The notes: generated from the letters alone by a model not told the origin. Counted from the first letter of the stretch, positions 6,673 to 15,230 are shown. The stretch is DNA of 34,252 bases from DAOTVS01 sp034436375 (GCA_034436375.1 DAOTVS010000259.1:1-34252); one strand, 5' to 3'. Made by a program: numbers and translations.

Positions 6673-9660
6673 TCAGAACCCTTCGAGCCGACTGAGGTCG
6701 GCGATGCCCCTGGGCAGGGCGGCGATGCGCTGCAGCAGCGCCAGCCGGTTCTCCCGCACGGCCGGGTCCTCGGCCATCACCAGCACATCCTCAAAGAAGC
6801 GCACGATGGGGCCGATCAGCTCGCGCAGCGCCGCCACCAGGGCCGGCATCTGTGGTTCAGCCGCCACATGCGCCGCCGCTCGCAGATAGGCCTCATGGAG
6901 GGCCTTGGTAGCGGGCTCGGTGAAGCGCTCCGGGTGCAGCTCGTACTGCTCCGTCAAATCGCGTGTGATGCGCACCGTGCGCGCATAGGCCACCAGGATG
7001 CTGTTCCAGTCGGGTGCAGAGACGGCCTGCTGCAGCTCTCGCGCCGCACGCGCAGCCAGGAGCGGCCGGTCCCCCTGCCCGGCCAGCACGGCATCCACCA
7101 CATCGTAGCTCAGGCCCTGCTCCAACAGGTAGCCGCGCAAGCGCTGCTGGATAAAGGTCAGCACGTCTTGCCGCACCTGAGGCGCCACAGCGCGCGGCTG
7201 CACCGAGGCGGCCGCATCCACGGCTGCAGATAGCGACAATGGCGCATCGAGCCCCAGGGCGATCTGCACCACGCCCAGGGCTGCCCGGCGCAGCGCATAG
7301 GGGTCCGCCGAGCCAGTCGGGGCCAGGCCCACGGCAAAGAGACCCACCAGGCTATCCAGGCGGTCCGCCAGGGCCAGCACCTTGGCGGCGCGGCTGGCCG
7401 GCAGCGGGTCGCCCACGGAACGGGGCAGGTACTGCTCGGCGATGGCCTCCGCCACAGCCTCGGGCTCGCCCGCATGCCGCGCATAGTGAGCGCCCATAAT
7501 GCCCTGCAGCGAGGTGTGCTCCACCACCATCTTGGTGGCCAGGTCGGCCTTGCACAAAAAGGCGGCGCGCTCGGCGACGGCCTTTTCCTCCGGCGTCAGG
7601 CCCAGGGGCTCAGCCAGCGCCGGCACCAGCCGCTCCAACCGCCGCGTCTTGTCGAGCATCGAGCCCAGGTCCGTCTGGAAGGTCAGCGTGGCCAGCTGCG
7701 GCACAAAGGCCGAAAGCGGCTGCGAGCGGTCCGCCCGGTAGAAGAACGCCGCATCGGCAAAGCGGGCGCGCAGCACTTCCTCATTGCCATGGCGCACGCC
7801 GTCCCAGTCCAGCGCATAACCGTTGGTCACGGCCAGGAAGGAGGGCAGCAAGTGCCCATCCTTGAGCACAGGGAAGTAGTATTGGTGCTCGCGCATCACG
7901 GTCACGAGCACCGGCTCGGGCAGGTGCAGGTACTCGGGGGCAAAGCTCCCGCGCACCACTGTAGGCCATTCGACCATGTTGGCTACCGCCGCCAGCAGCC
8001 CGCGATCATCGGCCATCTCGCCGCCGGCCTCTGCCGCCAGCAACTGCCCCTGCTCAACGATGGCCCCCTGGCGCGCAGCGATGCTCAACACCACGTGATG
8101 CCGGCTCATCGCCTCCTCATAGGCCTCCGCCGCCGGGATCTCGATCTCCTCCGATTCGTCGGGCCGGATGCCCCGCGAGGTGCGGCCCGAGGCCACACCG
8201 GCGTAGCTAAAGGGCACGATGGTATCACCCAATAGCCCCACCAGCCAGCGAATGGGCCGCGAGAACGAGACGCCGGTCGCATTCCAGCGCATCGAGCGGG
8301 GGAAGCGAAGGCGCTCGATCAGTTGCACAGCCAGGGGCCCCAACACCTCGACCGCCTGTTGACCGCGCACCACCTGCACCGCCACCACATACTCGCGCCC
8401 CTCAAAGTCGCGCACCTGGAGCGATTCCACCGGCACATTGTTGCTGCGCGCAAAGCCCAGCGCCGCCTTGGTCGGCTGGCCGGAGGCGTCATAGGCTACC
8501 CTGGCCGGCGGGCCCTTGATGACCCGCTCCTCATCGGCCTGCACCGGCGCCACGTCGCGCACCAGAACGGCCACCCGCCGCGGAGTGCCTTCAATCAAGA
8601 TCTCGCCGTGCGACAGGCGCGCCGCAGCGAATGCTTCGGGCACGGCGCTGCGCAACTGCTCTAGCGCCAGGTCCAGGTCCTCGGCAGGCAGTTCTTCCGC
8701 GCCGATCTCCATGAGGAAATCACGCCGATCAGTGGGCCCCGGGGCAGAAACCTGCGAGCACGCCGGCTGCAGGCTCACTCCGCCGAACGCCCCACTGGAG
8801 AGCAGAGGATACCCCATCTCCTTGCGCTGACTCAGATAGGTCTCGGCGACAGCACGCGACAGGTCGCGCATACGCGCGAAAAAGTGTGCGCGCTCGGTCA
8901 CACCCACCGCTCCCCGCGCATCGAGCACGTTAAAGACGTGAGAGCACTGGAGCACATAGTCGTGAGCCGGCAGCACCAACCCGGCGGCAAGCGCGTCGCG
9001 CGCCTCGGCCTCATACAGGTCATACATCTCCCGCAGGCGCTGAATGCTCGCCACCTCGAAATTGTAGCGGCACTGCTCAACCTCACCCGTGAACAGGATA
9101 TCGCCGTACTTGATCTGATCGGCCCACACCATCTCCTGGAACACCGGCACATCCTGCAGCACCATGACGATGCGCTCCAGGCCATAGGTGATCTCGACGG
9201 CGACTGCATCCAGATCGAAACCGCCCGCCTGCTGAAAATAAGTGTATTGGCTGATCTCCTGGCCATCGAGCCAGACCTGCCAGCCCAGCCCCCAGGCGCC
9301 CAGCGCCGGCGACTGCCAGTTGTCCTCCAGAAAGCGCACGTCGTGCTTGCGCGGGTCCACACCCAGGGCACGCAGGCTGCCCAGGTACAGTTCCAGCGGG
9401 TTACCGGGATCCGGCTTGAGGATCACCTGGAATTGATAGTATTGCCCCCAGCGGTTAGGGTTCTCACCATAGCGGCCGTCGGCGGGCCGCACCGAGGGCT
9501 CCACATAGGCGACCTTCCAGGGCTCTGGGCCCAGCACGCGCAGAAAAGTGGCAGGGTTCATCGTCCCTGCCCCCACCTTGACATTGTACGGCTGCCAGAC
9601 CAGGCATCCTTGCTCGGCCCAGTAACGCTGCAGGCGCATAATGGCTTCTTGGAACTGCAT
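6673..9660 (-). CDS. glyQS: Glycyl-tRNA synthetase, alpha and beta subunits fused
   Basis: Charges tRNA-Gly with glycine. 995 residues: residues 1-300 are the class II catalytic alpha subunit (FQEAIMRLQRYWAEQGC start; motif-rich core with MNPATFLRVLGPEPW and YVEPSVRPADGRYGENPNRW). A linker of about 20 residues follows (near 300-320). The beta subunit then starts with FLMEIGAEELPA and ends with the tRNA-binding C-terminal domain (EDVLVMAEDPAVRENRL). Most bacteria with this enzyme type have separate glyQ and glyS; single-chain fusions are known from Chlamydia and some other lineages. ATG at 9660 with GGGGAG upstream, and a near-consensus promoter about 60 bp before it. Confidence 0.97.
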   Translation of the reverse strand: MQFQEAIMRLQRYWAEQGCLVWQPYNVKVGAGTMNPATFLRVLGPEPWKVAYVEPSVRPADGRYGENPNRWGQYYQFQVILKPDPGNPLELYLGSLRALGVDPRKHDVRFLEDNWQSPALGAWGLGWQVWLDGQEISQYTYFQQAGGFDLDAVAVEITYGLERIVMVLQDVPVFQEMVWADQIKYGDILFTGEVEQCRYNFEVASIQRLREMYDLYEAEARDALAAGLVLPAHDYVLQCSHVFNVLDARGAVGVTERAHFFARMRDLSRAVAETYLSQRKEMGYPLLSSGAFGGVSLQPACSQVSAPGPTDRRDFLMEIGAEELPAEDLDLALEQLRSAVPEAFAAARLSHGEILIEGTPRRVAVLVRDVAPVQADEERVIKGPPARVAYDASGQPTKAALGFARSNNVPVESLQVRDFEGREYVVAVQVVRGQQAVEVLGPLAVQLIERLRFPRSMRWNATGVSFSRPIRWLVGLLGDTIVPFSYAGVASGRTSRGIRPDESEEIEIPAAEAYEEAMSRHHVVLSIAARQGAIVEQGQLLAAEAGGEMADDRGLLAAVANMVEWPTVVRGSFAPEYLHLPEPVLVTVMREHQYYFPVLKDGHLLPSFLAVTNGYALDWDGVRHGNEEVLRARFADAAFFYRADRSQPLSAFVPQLATLTFQTDLGSMLDKTRRLERLVPALAEPLGLTPEEKAVAERAAFLCKADLATKMVVEHTSLQGIMGAHYARHAGEPEAVAEAIAEQYLPRSVGDPLPASRAAKVLALADRLDSLVGLFAVGLAPTGSADPYALRRAALGVVQIALGLDAPLSLSAAVDAAASVQPRAVAPQVRQDVLTFIQQRLRGYLLEQGLSYDVVDAVLAGQGDRPLLAARAARELQQAVSAPDWNSILVAYARTVRITRDLTEQYELHPERFTEPATKALHEAYLRAAAHVAAEPQMPALVAALRELIGPIVRFFEDVLVMAEDPAVRENRLALLQRIAALPRGIADLSRLEGF

Positions 9661-9720
9661 GAATGAGTCACTCCCCTTGCGGCCGCAAAGCGCCAGGCCT
9701 CGCCGGCCGGATTTGCAACG

Positions 9721-9749
9721 AATCTACTCGCTTTACCTGGCAATGTCAA
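9721..9749 (-). promoter_or_regulatory. glyQS promoter
   Basis: TTGACA (9749-9744), a 17-bp spacer and TAGATT (9726-9721) on the minus strand: a full-consensus -35 and a good -10. Predicted transcription start is near 9714, about 55 nt before the glyQS ATG. Confidence 0.82.
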
Positions 9750-9801
9750 ACATTATTGCACACTTGCGTATATCCCAAGAGAGTCGGGTAGGGGCAAGTC
9801 G

Positions 9802-9884
9802 TAGGGGCAGGTCTGAGACCTGCCCCCACTTGGGAGACAGCCGGGTAACACGGGGGTAACACGGGCCGCCGGCCCGTCTCTACA
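9802..9884. repeat. Dispersed palindromes, family B
   Basis: GGGGCAGGTC-tga-GACCTGCCCC is a perfect 10-bp hairpin near 9804-9826. After a gggtaacac direct repeat comes CGGGCCGCCGGCCCG near 9863. A degenerate relative of the first (gcaggtccgaaacctgc) lies at 10820-10836 between recO and the aldolase. Confidence 0.55.
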
Positions 9885-10016
9885 AGGTTGCCGCCCGGCT
9901 GCAGCCCAAGGATGAGAAATGGGGTAGCGCGGAGCAGAAAAGCCAGTCACGGGCGATTCTGGAACCTACCCCGCACACTTGGCTTGCCCAGGCTATCTTC
10001 TGCAGTGACCTCTCCA

Positions 10017-10799
10017 TCAACCGCCTTCCTGGGGACAACCCATACCGCGCACCAATTCGAGAAACGCGGCCGACTTGAGGTTTCGCTCGAGCACAAAGGT
10101 CAGGTAGCGACGCAGGGCCAGCTCCACCTCACGCTCCGTTTCCGGCCGCAACACCAGGCGCGCTGCCGCCCCGTATTCCTGGTCCTGCAGGTAGCGCAGC
10201 ACCTTGAACGCCCCCAACGAAAGTTCCTGCACCCCGGGGATTGCCTCGCCGCAGCGCCGGCAACGCGCACCGCCTTCGGCCAGGCTCCAGAACACCGCTT
10301 CCGGCGCGTGCCGCTCGCCGCAGCTCACGCAGCGTTGCAGCTCCGGGCGAAAACCGACATAGGTCAGCAAGCGCAGCTCGAAAAAGCGCGCGAGGAGCGT
10401 GGGGCCATCGCCTTCGCTCAGGCAACTGAGGCTCCGGGCCAGCAACTGGTAGAGGGCTTCGTTTTCTTCGCCCTCCTCACTGAAAGCGTCTACCAGCTCG
10501 GCCAGATAGCAACCATAGGTCGTGCGCACCAGGTCACCCCGCAGGCCAGGATGGGTGTCGATGGCTTCGGCCTGGGTGATAATGTCCAGGCTGCGCCCGC
10601 GCGCCACCAGGAAAGTGCTGCGCATCAGGGGCTCCACGTGCCCCGCCTTGCGGCTGGGCACCTTGCGCACCCCCTTGGCGACCAAGCGCAGCTTGCCATG
10701 GCCAGGGGTAAAGAGGACGAGTATGCGGTCGGCCTCGCCCCAATCGCTACGTTTGAGGACGATCCCCTCCGTCCGGTATAGCCTTTCACGATCACCCAT
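10017..10799 (-). CDS. recO: DNA repair protein RecO
   Basis: 260 residues, typical RecO length. RecO works with RecR in loading RecA and annealing strands in the RecF pathway. The N-terminal OB-fold is recognisable (GIVLKRSDWGEADRILVLFT), as is the helical C-terminal part with a zinc site: C157-x2-C160 and C180-x2-C183. ATG at 10799 has only a weak Shine-Dalgarno (GAG within CGAGATGTACCG), so translation may be modest. It lies 116 bp after the aldolase stop with a palindromic repeat between. Confidence 0.94.
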   Translation of the reverse strand: MGDRERLYRTEGIVLKRSDWGEADRILVLFTPGHGKLRLVAKGVRKVPSRKAGHVEPLMRSTFLVARGRSLDIITQAEAIDTHPGLRGDLVRTTYGCYLAELVDAFSEEGEENEALYQLLARSLSCLSEGDGPTLLARFFELRLLTYVGFRPELQRCVSCGERHAPEAVFWSLAEGGARCRRCGEAIPGVQELSLGAFKVLRYLQDQEYGAAARLVLRPETEREVELALRRYLTFVLERNLKSAAFLELVRGMGCPQEGG

Positions 10800-10819
10800 C
10801 GGTACATCTCGATTTCAGG

Positions 10820-10836
10820 AGCAGGTCCGAAACCTG
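10820..10836. repeat. Dispersed palindrome between recO and aldolase (family B relative)
   Basis: gcaggt and acctgc flank a short ccgaa loop. The sequence shares its core with the palindromes at 9804 and 30276 (ccgaaacctg...). No T-run is present on the minus strand. Confidence 0.4.
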
Positions 10837-10915
10837 CCCTTCCTTGCGCGCTCGGGCCAGCGCCGGCCCGGTCCATGCCGGGCGGGTATGGCACGTGAAA
10901 CCTGGCAAGCCAGCG

Positions 10916-11641
10916 TCAATCGGGGTTTTCCCCTCGGCTGCCATTCCCATCTGTCGTCACGCCGTACATCTCGCGGCGGATCTCGTAGAGGTGCTTGACC
11001 TCTGCAGGAGGGATAGGCCGCACCTGCCCCAACTGCCGCGCCGCCAGGATCACCTGCGCAGCATACTCGACCTTCTCCAACTTGAGATAGGCGTCGAAAG
11101 CGCTGCGGCCCACCGTCACCGAGCCATGTCGCTCCAGGATCAGCGCGTCGTGCGTCACGATCAACTCGCGGATCACCTCGGGGCCGTCGGCGCTGGAGGG
11201 CGTAGCGTAGCGTGTCGTTGGGATCTCTCCGAGGTTCACCAGCACCTCGGGCAGCACCGGCTCAGCCAGCGAAACCCCGGCGACGCTGAACGCTACCGAG
11301 AGCGGCGGGTGAGCGTGCACCACCGCGCGAATGTCGGGCCGCTGCCGATAAGCCTCACAGTGCAGGCGAATCTCCGACGAGGGCCGGAGCCCCGCTGTCT
11401 GTTGCTCGGCGGCAGGCAGCGGCGCCCCAGTGAGATCACACAGCACCAACTGCTCCTCCGTCACCACGGTCTTGCTCACGGCCGTTGGCGTCGTCACGAG
11501 CCGACCGGGCCCCAGCCGCACCGACACATTGCCGTCGGTCGCGGCCACATAGCCTTTTTGCCAGAGCAGCCGGCAGACCTGCACAATTTCGCGCCGGGCG
11601 TTCTCTTCTGTGGGCCAATTACATTGGGTTTGGGTTGTCAC
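10916..11641 (-). CDS. Class II aldolase/adducin-family protein (L-fuculose-phosphate aldolase-like)
   Basis: 241 residues from a GTG at 11641. It matches the FucA/AraD zinc aldolase fold: GNVSVR near 37-42, the catalytic-type glutamate E90 in PSSE, zinc ligands H109 and H111 in VVHAHPP, and H172 in LERHGS. The E-to-H spacing of 19 equals that in FucA (E73/H92). The sugar-phosphate substrate is not determined. The frame is open further upstream, but those residues are cysteine- and proline-rich and unlike the family. At the GTG the -10 box TATACT ends only 5 nt upstream, suggesting a leaderless mRNA. deoC, another aldolase, lies just upstream. Confidence 0.87.
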   Translation of the reverse strand: MTTQTQCNWPTEENARREIVQVCRLLWQKGYVAATDGNVSVRLGPGRLVTTPTAVSKTVVTEEQLVLCDLTGAPLPAAEQQTAGLRPSSEIRLHCEAYRQRPDIRAVVHAHPPLSVAFSVAGVSLAEPVLPEVLVNLGEIPTTRYATPSSADGPEVIRELIVTHDALILERHGSVTVGRSAFDAYLKLEKVEYAAQVILAARQLGQVRPIPPAEVKHLYEIRREMYGVTTDGNGSRGENPD

Positions 11642-11987
11642 GTTATAGTATACCTCGCAAGCCGGCGGCGCGCAATCGTCCCGGCGGAATGGGTGCAGTT
11701 CATCTTGGTGGCAACGAGCATCAGGGCGGTCACACTGAGTGTTGCAGGGCCCATGGGGCCCCGTCAGCATGCATGACATGAGCAGCGGGCAAAGTCGACC
11801 GGCAATGGCACTCGACCTGCTCAAGCGGAGCGTCCTCATTGCGCAGGGAGGACCTTTCGCTGTGCAGGATTCGCTCTAACGATAAGGCTCGCAGACCCGC
11901 TCTCGATGGCGTTCCGCCGCCCAAGGCCCGGAGCTGAAAGTGGCTTTGCCAGTGTGAGGTGCGCTGTGTAACGCTCCGGGCTGAAAG
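11642..11987. other. Intergenic region between deoC and the aldolase
   Basis: 346 bp. It holds the aldolase promoter (11647-11675), an inverted repeat gcccggag/ctccgggc (11926-11933 with 11974-11981) and family A repeat copies just after deoC. The middle (about 11690-11920) shows nothing recognisable; the open frame that extends the aldolase upstream through it lacks family similarity. Confidence 0.6.
11647..11675 (-). promoter_or_regulatory. Aldolase promoter, probably giving a leaderless mRNA
   Basis: TTGCGC (11675-11670), a 17-bp spacer and TATACT (11652-11647) on the minus strand. Transcription starting 6-7 nt after the -10 would begin at the G of the GTG start codon at 11641 or beside it. 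Confidence 0.65.
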
Positions 11988-11989
11988 TC
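11926..11989. repeat. Family A repeat copies and inverted repeat after deoC
   Basis: gcccggag (11926-11933) and ctccgggc (11974-11981) can pair. Each is followed by ctgaaagt, so the element also forms a direct repeat. It may act as a transcript end for deoC, but no T-tract is seen. Confidence 0.45.
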
Positions 11990-12662
11990 AGCCTGCACTC
12001 TGTATGACCTGCACGCTGGCGCTGCAGCCGATGCGGTTCGCGCCGGCGCCAATCATTTCCATGGCGATCGCGTAGGTGCGGATGCCTCCCGCCGCCTTGA
12101 CGCCCATCTTTGGTCCCACCATGGCGCGCATAAGGGCAACGTCGGCCACCGTGGCGCCCCCCGGGCCAAAGCCGGTAGAGGTCTTGACAAAGTCGGCGCC
12201 GGCCGCCTTGGCGCGTTGGCAGGCCTCCATCTTCTCCACATCGGTCAGATAGCAGTTCTCCAAAATCACCTTGCAGAGGACCCCGTGGCTATGGCATACC
12301 GCCACCACTGCCGCCATGTCATCCTGCACCAGCGCACCATCTCCACTCTTGAGGGCGCCAATGTTCAGGACCATATCGATCTCCTGCGCGCCCTCGGCGA
12401 TGGCCTGCTCCGCCTCGTAGGCTTTGACTCGGCTGATGTTGGCCCCCAGAGGAAACCCGACCACCGTGCAGGTGCGCACAGGCGAGCCCTTGAGTTCCTG
12501 TGCCACCAGGCGCACATAGCTCGGCTGCACCGCCACTGAGCAAAAGCCATACGCCAGCGCCTCCGCGCAGGCTTTGCGCACAGCGCCCGGCGTGGCGTCG
12601 GGCTTGAGCAACGTGTGATCGATCATCCCCGCCAGCTTTTTCTGTGCTTCCGAGAGTTCCAT
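11988..12662 (-). CDS. deoC: Deoxyribose-phosphate aldolase
   Basis: 224 residues. Cleaves 2-deoxyribose-5-phosphate to glyceraldehyde-3-phosphate and acetaldehyde in deoxynucleoside catabolism. The class I aldolase active site is intact: D96 in EIDMV, Schiff-base lysine K160 in KTSTG, and the second lysine K189 in GVKAAGGIRT. N-terminal IDHTLLKP is characteristic. ATG at 12662 with AGGAGG upstream. It is 64 bp after the LuxR-Kelch gene on the same strand and may be cotranscribed; no other deo genes are nearby. Confidence 0.96.
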   Translation of the reverse strand: MELSEAQKKLAGMIDHTLLKPDATPGAVRKACAEALAYGFCSVAVQPSYVRLVAQELKGSPVRTCTVVGFPLGANISRVKAYEAEQAIAEGAQEIDMVLNIGALKSGDGALVQDDMAAVVAVCHSHGVLCKVILENCYLTDVEKMEACQRAKAAGADFVKTSTGFGPGGATVADVALMRAMVGPKMGVKAAGGIRTYAIAMEMIGAGANRIGCSASVQVIQSAG

Positions 12663-12694
12663 GGGTTTCCCTCCTCCTTGTATCCGGACCTGGC

Positions 12695-12719
12695 CGGTTT
12701 CAGAACCCTGTCAGGTCTC
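12695..12719. repeat. Truncated copy of the cctgtcaggtct repeat
   Basis: ggtttcagaaccctgtcaggtct resembles the right half of the hairpin at 30276-30323 (ttttccgaaacctgtcaggtct). It lies between the LuxR-Kelch stop and deoC and lacks the other arm. Confidence 0.45.
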
Positions 12720-12726
12720 CCGCGCA

Positions 12727-14067
12727 TTACGGCAGCGTTGGCAAGTACACATTCAGCGAAGCCCGGTAGGCTTGGTTAAGGGCCGCGCGATCGCCCGTCC
12801 ACCCCCCCATGGCGTAGAGCGTGGTGCCGAGGGTGCTATCGACCGCTGCCATGCCCAGGGTGCGCCACTGGCCCAACACCGGGCTGGGGAAGCGGAGCCA
12901 GCGGTCGTTGGCGATATCATAGCTCTCACTGTAGGCCAGTCCGCCATCCCAGCCCCCGCCCACGGCATAGAGTCGCTTGCCCACCGCCGCCAACGCGAGC
13001 CCCCCGCGGGGCTGCGACATGGGCGCCAACGCTTTCCACGGTGATTTGCCCGAGCCTTCCAGTGCGGGGTCATAGACTTCACAACTCGCCATCTCACCCG
13101 ACTCGTCATAGCCGCCTACGACATAGATGCGCCCATCCACGGTCGCCGCCGCAGCAAACCCGCGCCCCTGCCCCATGGGTGTGCCAGCGCTCCAGCGATC
13201 CTCTGAAGGATTGTAGATGAGCACATCCCCCGTATACCGCGCACCATCCCAACCGCCAAAGAGGTAGAGCTTGCCCCCTGCGGTAGCAATCGCATAGCCG
13301 CAGCGCGGGGCCGGCAGGGGGCTGGCCTGACGCCAGGTATCTTTATCGGGCTGATAGACCTCCACCGTGCTCAGCACGCGCTCTTCGCTGTCATACCCCC
13401 CCGGCACAAAAACCTCGGTGCCCAACACAGCCGCCCCCACATTAGAAACCGGGGTCGGCTTGGGGGCACCTTGTGACCAGGTATCGCTCGCGGGGTCATA
13501 GATGTCGACATCGCCCGTTACACCCAGCGATGTGTCGCCGCCGATGAGGATCACGCGCCCGGCAAAGCTCACACTGGCAAAACGCTCACGCGGGGAGGGG
13601 AGCGGCGCGCGGGCGCTCCAACGTTGGGCATCGCCCACCTCCACAGGCGCGCTCGCGCTCGAAAGATGATCGCTCAGGGCATCGCTGCGCTCCTGGCTGC
13701 GGCTTGCCGGACGGGGCCAAAAGGCAAGCAAAAGGGAACCCACCAGGGCCGCCAGCAGCAGGACGCGGCGCTTCCATGAAAAGGGAGGCGCCGCGGGCAC
13801 GGGTAGATCCGAAGCGGCCTCCTCACCCGCAATAGGGGCCGAGGTTCCCCCAGGCACCGCTACCCAGCCATTCTGGATAGCCACCAGGGTCGCTTCCGTG
13901 CGCGATTCGACGCCCAGTTTAGCGAAAATGTTGCGCAGGTGTACCTTGACGGTATTTGGGCTGATAACCAGCCGCGCCGCGATCTCGCGATTGGTAACCC
14001 CCGTCGCCACCAGGCACAGAATCTCGATTTCGCGCTCGCTGAGCTCTTCGCGCGGCTCCCCAGCCAC
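12727..14067 (-). CDS. Membrane-anchored LuxR-type regulator with extracytoplasmic Kelch propeller
   Basis: 446 residues in three parts. Residues 9-69 are a LuxR/GerE helix-turn-helix (LSEREIEILCLVATGVTNRE, then SPNTVKVHLRNIFAKLGV). Residues 101-117 form one transmembrane helix (VLLLAALVGSLLLAFW) preceded by K-R-R. Residues 148-446 form six Kelch blades, with paired glycines near 176, 223, 271, 318, 370 and 421 and a blade spacing of about 47-50. By the positive-inside rule the HTH is cytoplasmic and the propeller outside. That is the topology of ToxR/CadC-like one-component regulators, but with different domains. GTG at 14067, GGAGG 9 nt upstream. The sensed ligand and targets are unknown; deoC follows. 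Confidence 0.88.
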   Translation of the reverse strand: MAGEPREELSEREIEILCLVATGVTNREIAARLVISPNTVKVHLRNIFAKLGVESRTEATLVAIQNGWVAVPGGTSAPIAGEEAASDLPVPAAPPFSWKRRVLLLAALVGSLLLAFWPRPASRSQERSDALSDHLSSASAPVEVGDAQRWSARAPLPSPRERFASVSFAGRVILIGGDTSLGVTGDVDIYDPASDTWSQGAPKPTPVSNVGAAVLGTEVFVPGGYDSEERVLSTVEVYQPDKDTWRQASPLPAPRCGYAIATAGGKLYLFGGWDGARYTGDVLIYNPSEDRWSAGTPMGQGRGFAAAATVDGRIYVVGGYDESGEMASCEVYDPALEGSGKSPWKALAPMSQPRGGLALAAVGKRLYAVGGGWDGGLAYSESYDIANDRWLRFPSPVLGQWRTLGMAAVDSTLGTTLYAMGGWTGDRAALNQAYRASLNVYLPTLP

Positions 14068-14103
14068 TGCAGGTAACCTCCGGAATTCACTGTACCCGAG
14101 GTC

Positions 14104-14132
14104 ATTCTACCATGACTGCCCCAGCGGCGCAA
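14104..14132 (-). promoter_or_regulatory. Promoter of the LuxR-Kelch gene
   Basis: TTGCGC (14132-14127), a 17-bp spacer and TAGAAT (14109-14104) on the minus strand, about 30 nt before the predicted leader ends at the GTG (14067). Confidence 0.7.
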
Positions 14133-14139
14133 AGAGTTG

Positions 14140-15159
14140 CTACTCCAGCAGCCTGGCGATCTCGTCACGGTCGAAGCGGGGCAATGGGCGCCGGGCGCCC
14201 CGGCTCACCAGGAATGCGCCCGCCTCTTGGGGGCGCACCTCGCCGATGTGGGCGCAAGCGATACCCGCATCACGGCAGGCTGCCATAACCGCCGGTATGT
14301 CCTGAGGGGCCACGGCCGCCAGGAGCGCCCCCGAGGCGATGAGCCCCAACGGGTCCGCGTGCAGTGTCGCGCACAGCCGTGCGCAGGCCGGCAGGATGGG
14401 GATAGTATCTTCCCAGACCTCGATCCCGGCGCCGGCCGCCCAGGCCAGTTCATGCAATGCTGTGGCCACCCCGCCCTCCGTGGGGTCATGCATGGCGTGC
14501 ACCCGCGCCGCCCCCGTAGCCACCTGTGCCGCCCGCACCACACTGATGCCGGGGTCATCCAGGTAGCCCCGCGCCTCAGCCAGGGTGGCCTCACTTACCC
14601 CCGCCGCGCGCGCCCGTGCGCTCAGCTCGCGGGCAATCAACGAGGCCCCTTCCACGGCCACACCCCCTAGCAGGAGCACGGCATCGCCCACCTGCGCGCC
14701 GCCGGTCTGCACCAATCGGTCGCGCGCCACCTCGCCCAGCATGTGCCCCACCACCAGGGGCCGGTCCAGCCCGAAGCTGACCTCCGTGTGCCCCCCCACC
14801 ACCGTCACCCCCAGCGTGCGGCAGGCCTCAGCGACCTGGTTCATGATCCCCTCTGCCATCTGCTGCGTGGCCGTGGTCTCGGGCAAAAGCAAGGTTATCA
14901 GCAGCCAGCGCGGCGCTGCACCCGTCGTGGCAATATCGTTGGCATTGACGTGCACTGCATACCAACCGATGCGATCGGTCGCAAAAGTGATGGGATCGCT
15001 CTTGGCCACCAGCAAGCGGTCGCCGAAATCGATCACCGCCGCATCCTCGCCCACCCGCGGCCCCACCAGCACGCGAGGGTCACGGATCGGGCAGCAACGC
15101 AAGAGTGAAGCCAATACTTCGAGCGGCAGTTTACCGGTCGCCAGACGATCCTCAATCAC
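14140..15159 (-). CDS. AIR synthase-related (HypE/PurM-fold) protein
   Basis: 339 residues of the PurM/HypE/ThiL/SelD ATP-binding fold. Visible are the N-terminal Gly-Asp-rich motif VGEDAAVIDFGD, NANDIATTGAAPRWLL, and the second-domain motif MHDPTEGGVATALHEL. It resembles HypE most, but the C-terminus (RFDRDEIARLLE) lacks the conserved Pro-Arg-Ile-Cys end that carries the HypE cyanide group, and no other hyp gene is nearby. A true HypE role is therefore unlikely and the substrate is unknown. GTG at 15159 with an excellent AGGAGGT 7 nt upstream. Confidence 0.85.
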   Translation of the reverse strand: MIEDRLATGKLPLEVLASLLRCCPIRDPRVLVGPRVGEDAAVIDFGDRLLVAKSDPITFATDRIGWYAVHVNANDIATTGAAPRWLLITLLLPETTATQQMAEGIMNQVAEACRTLGVTVVGGHTEVSFGLDRPLVVGHMLGEVARDRLVQTGGAQVGDAVLLLGGVAVEGASLIARELSARARAAGVSEATLAEARGYLDDPGISVVRAAQVATGAARVHAMHDPTEGGVATALHELAWAAGAGIEVWEDTIPILPACARLCATLHADPLGLIASGALLAAVAPQDIPAVMAACRDAGIACAHIGEVRPQEAGAFLVSRGARRPLPRFDRDEIARLLE

Positions 15160-15230
15160 GGTGGTTACCTCCTGGGCCAGACGCGACTATCATTGCAGCA
15201 AGTGCCCATGCAATGTGGCACAACCTGAGA

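Larger units (their letters stand above)
9661..10016. other. Intergenic region upstream of glyQS
   Basis: 356 bp between the recO stop and the glyQS start. It holds the glyQS promoter (9721-9749) and dispersed palindromes (9802-9884). About 130 bp next to recO (9885-10016) show nothing recognisable. The leader from the promoter to the ATG is only about 55 nt, too short for a T-box. Confidence 0.7.

Noticed and set aside
9661..9900. Possible glycine T-box or glycine riboswitch before glyQS
   Set aside because: The consensus promoter lies about 60 bp from the ATG, leaving a leader too short for either, and no T-box sequence or antiterminator is seen.
10916..11839. Longer 307-residue form of the class II aldolase
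   Set aside because: The first 66 residues are unlike the family and cover the -10/-35 of a good promoter; the GTG at 11641 gives the expected length.
14140..15159. Hydrogenase maturation factor HypE
   Set aside because: No C-terminal Pro-Arg-Ile-Cys end and no hyp or hydrogenase genes nearby.
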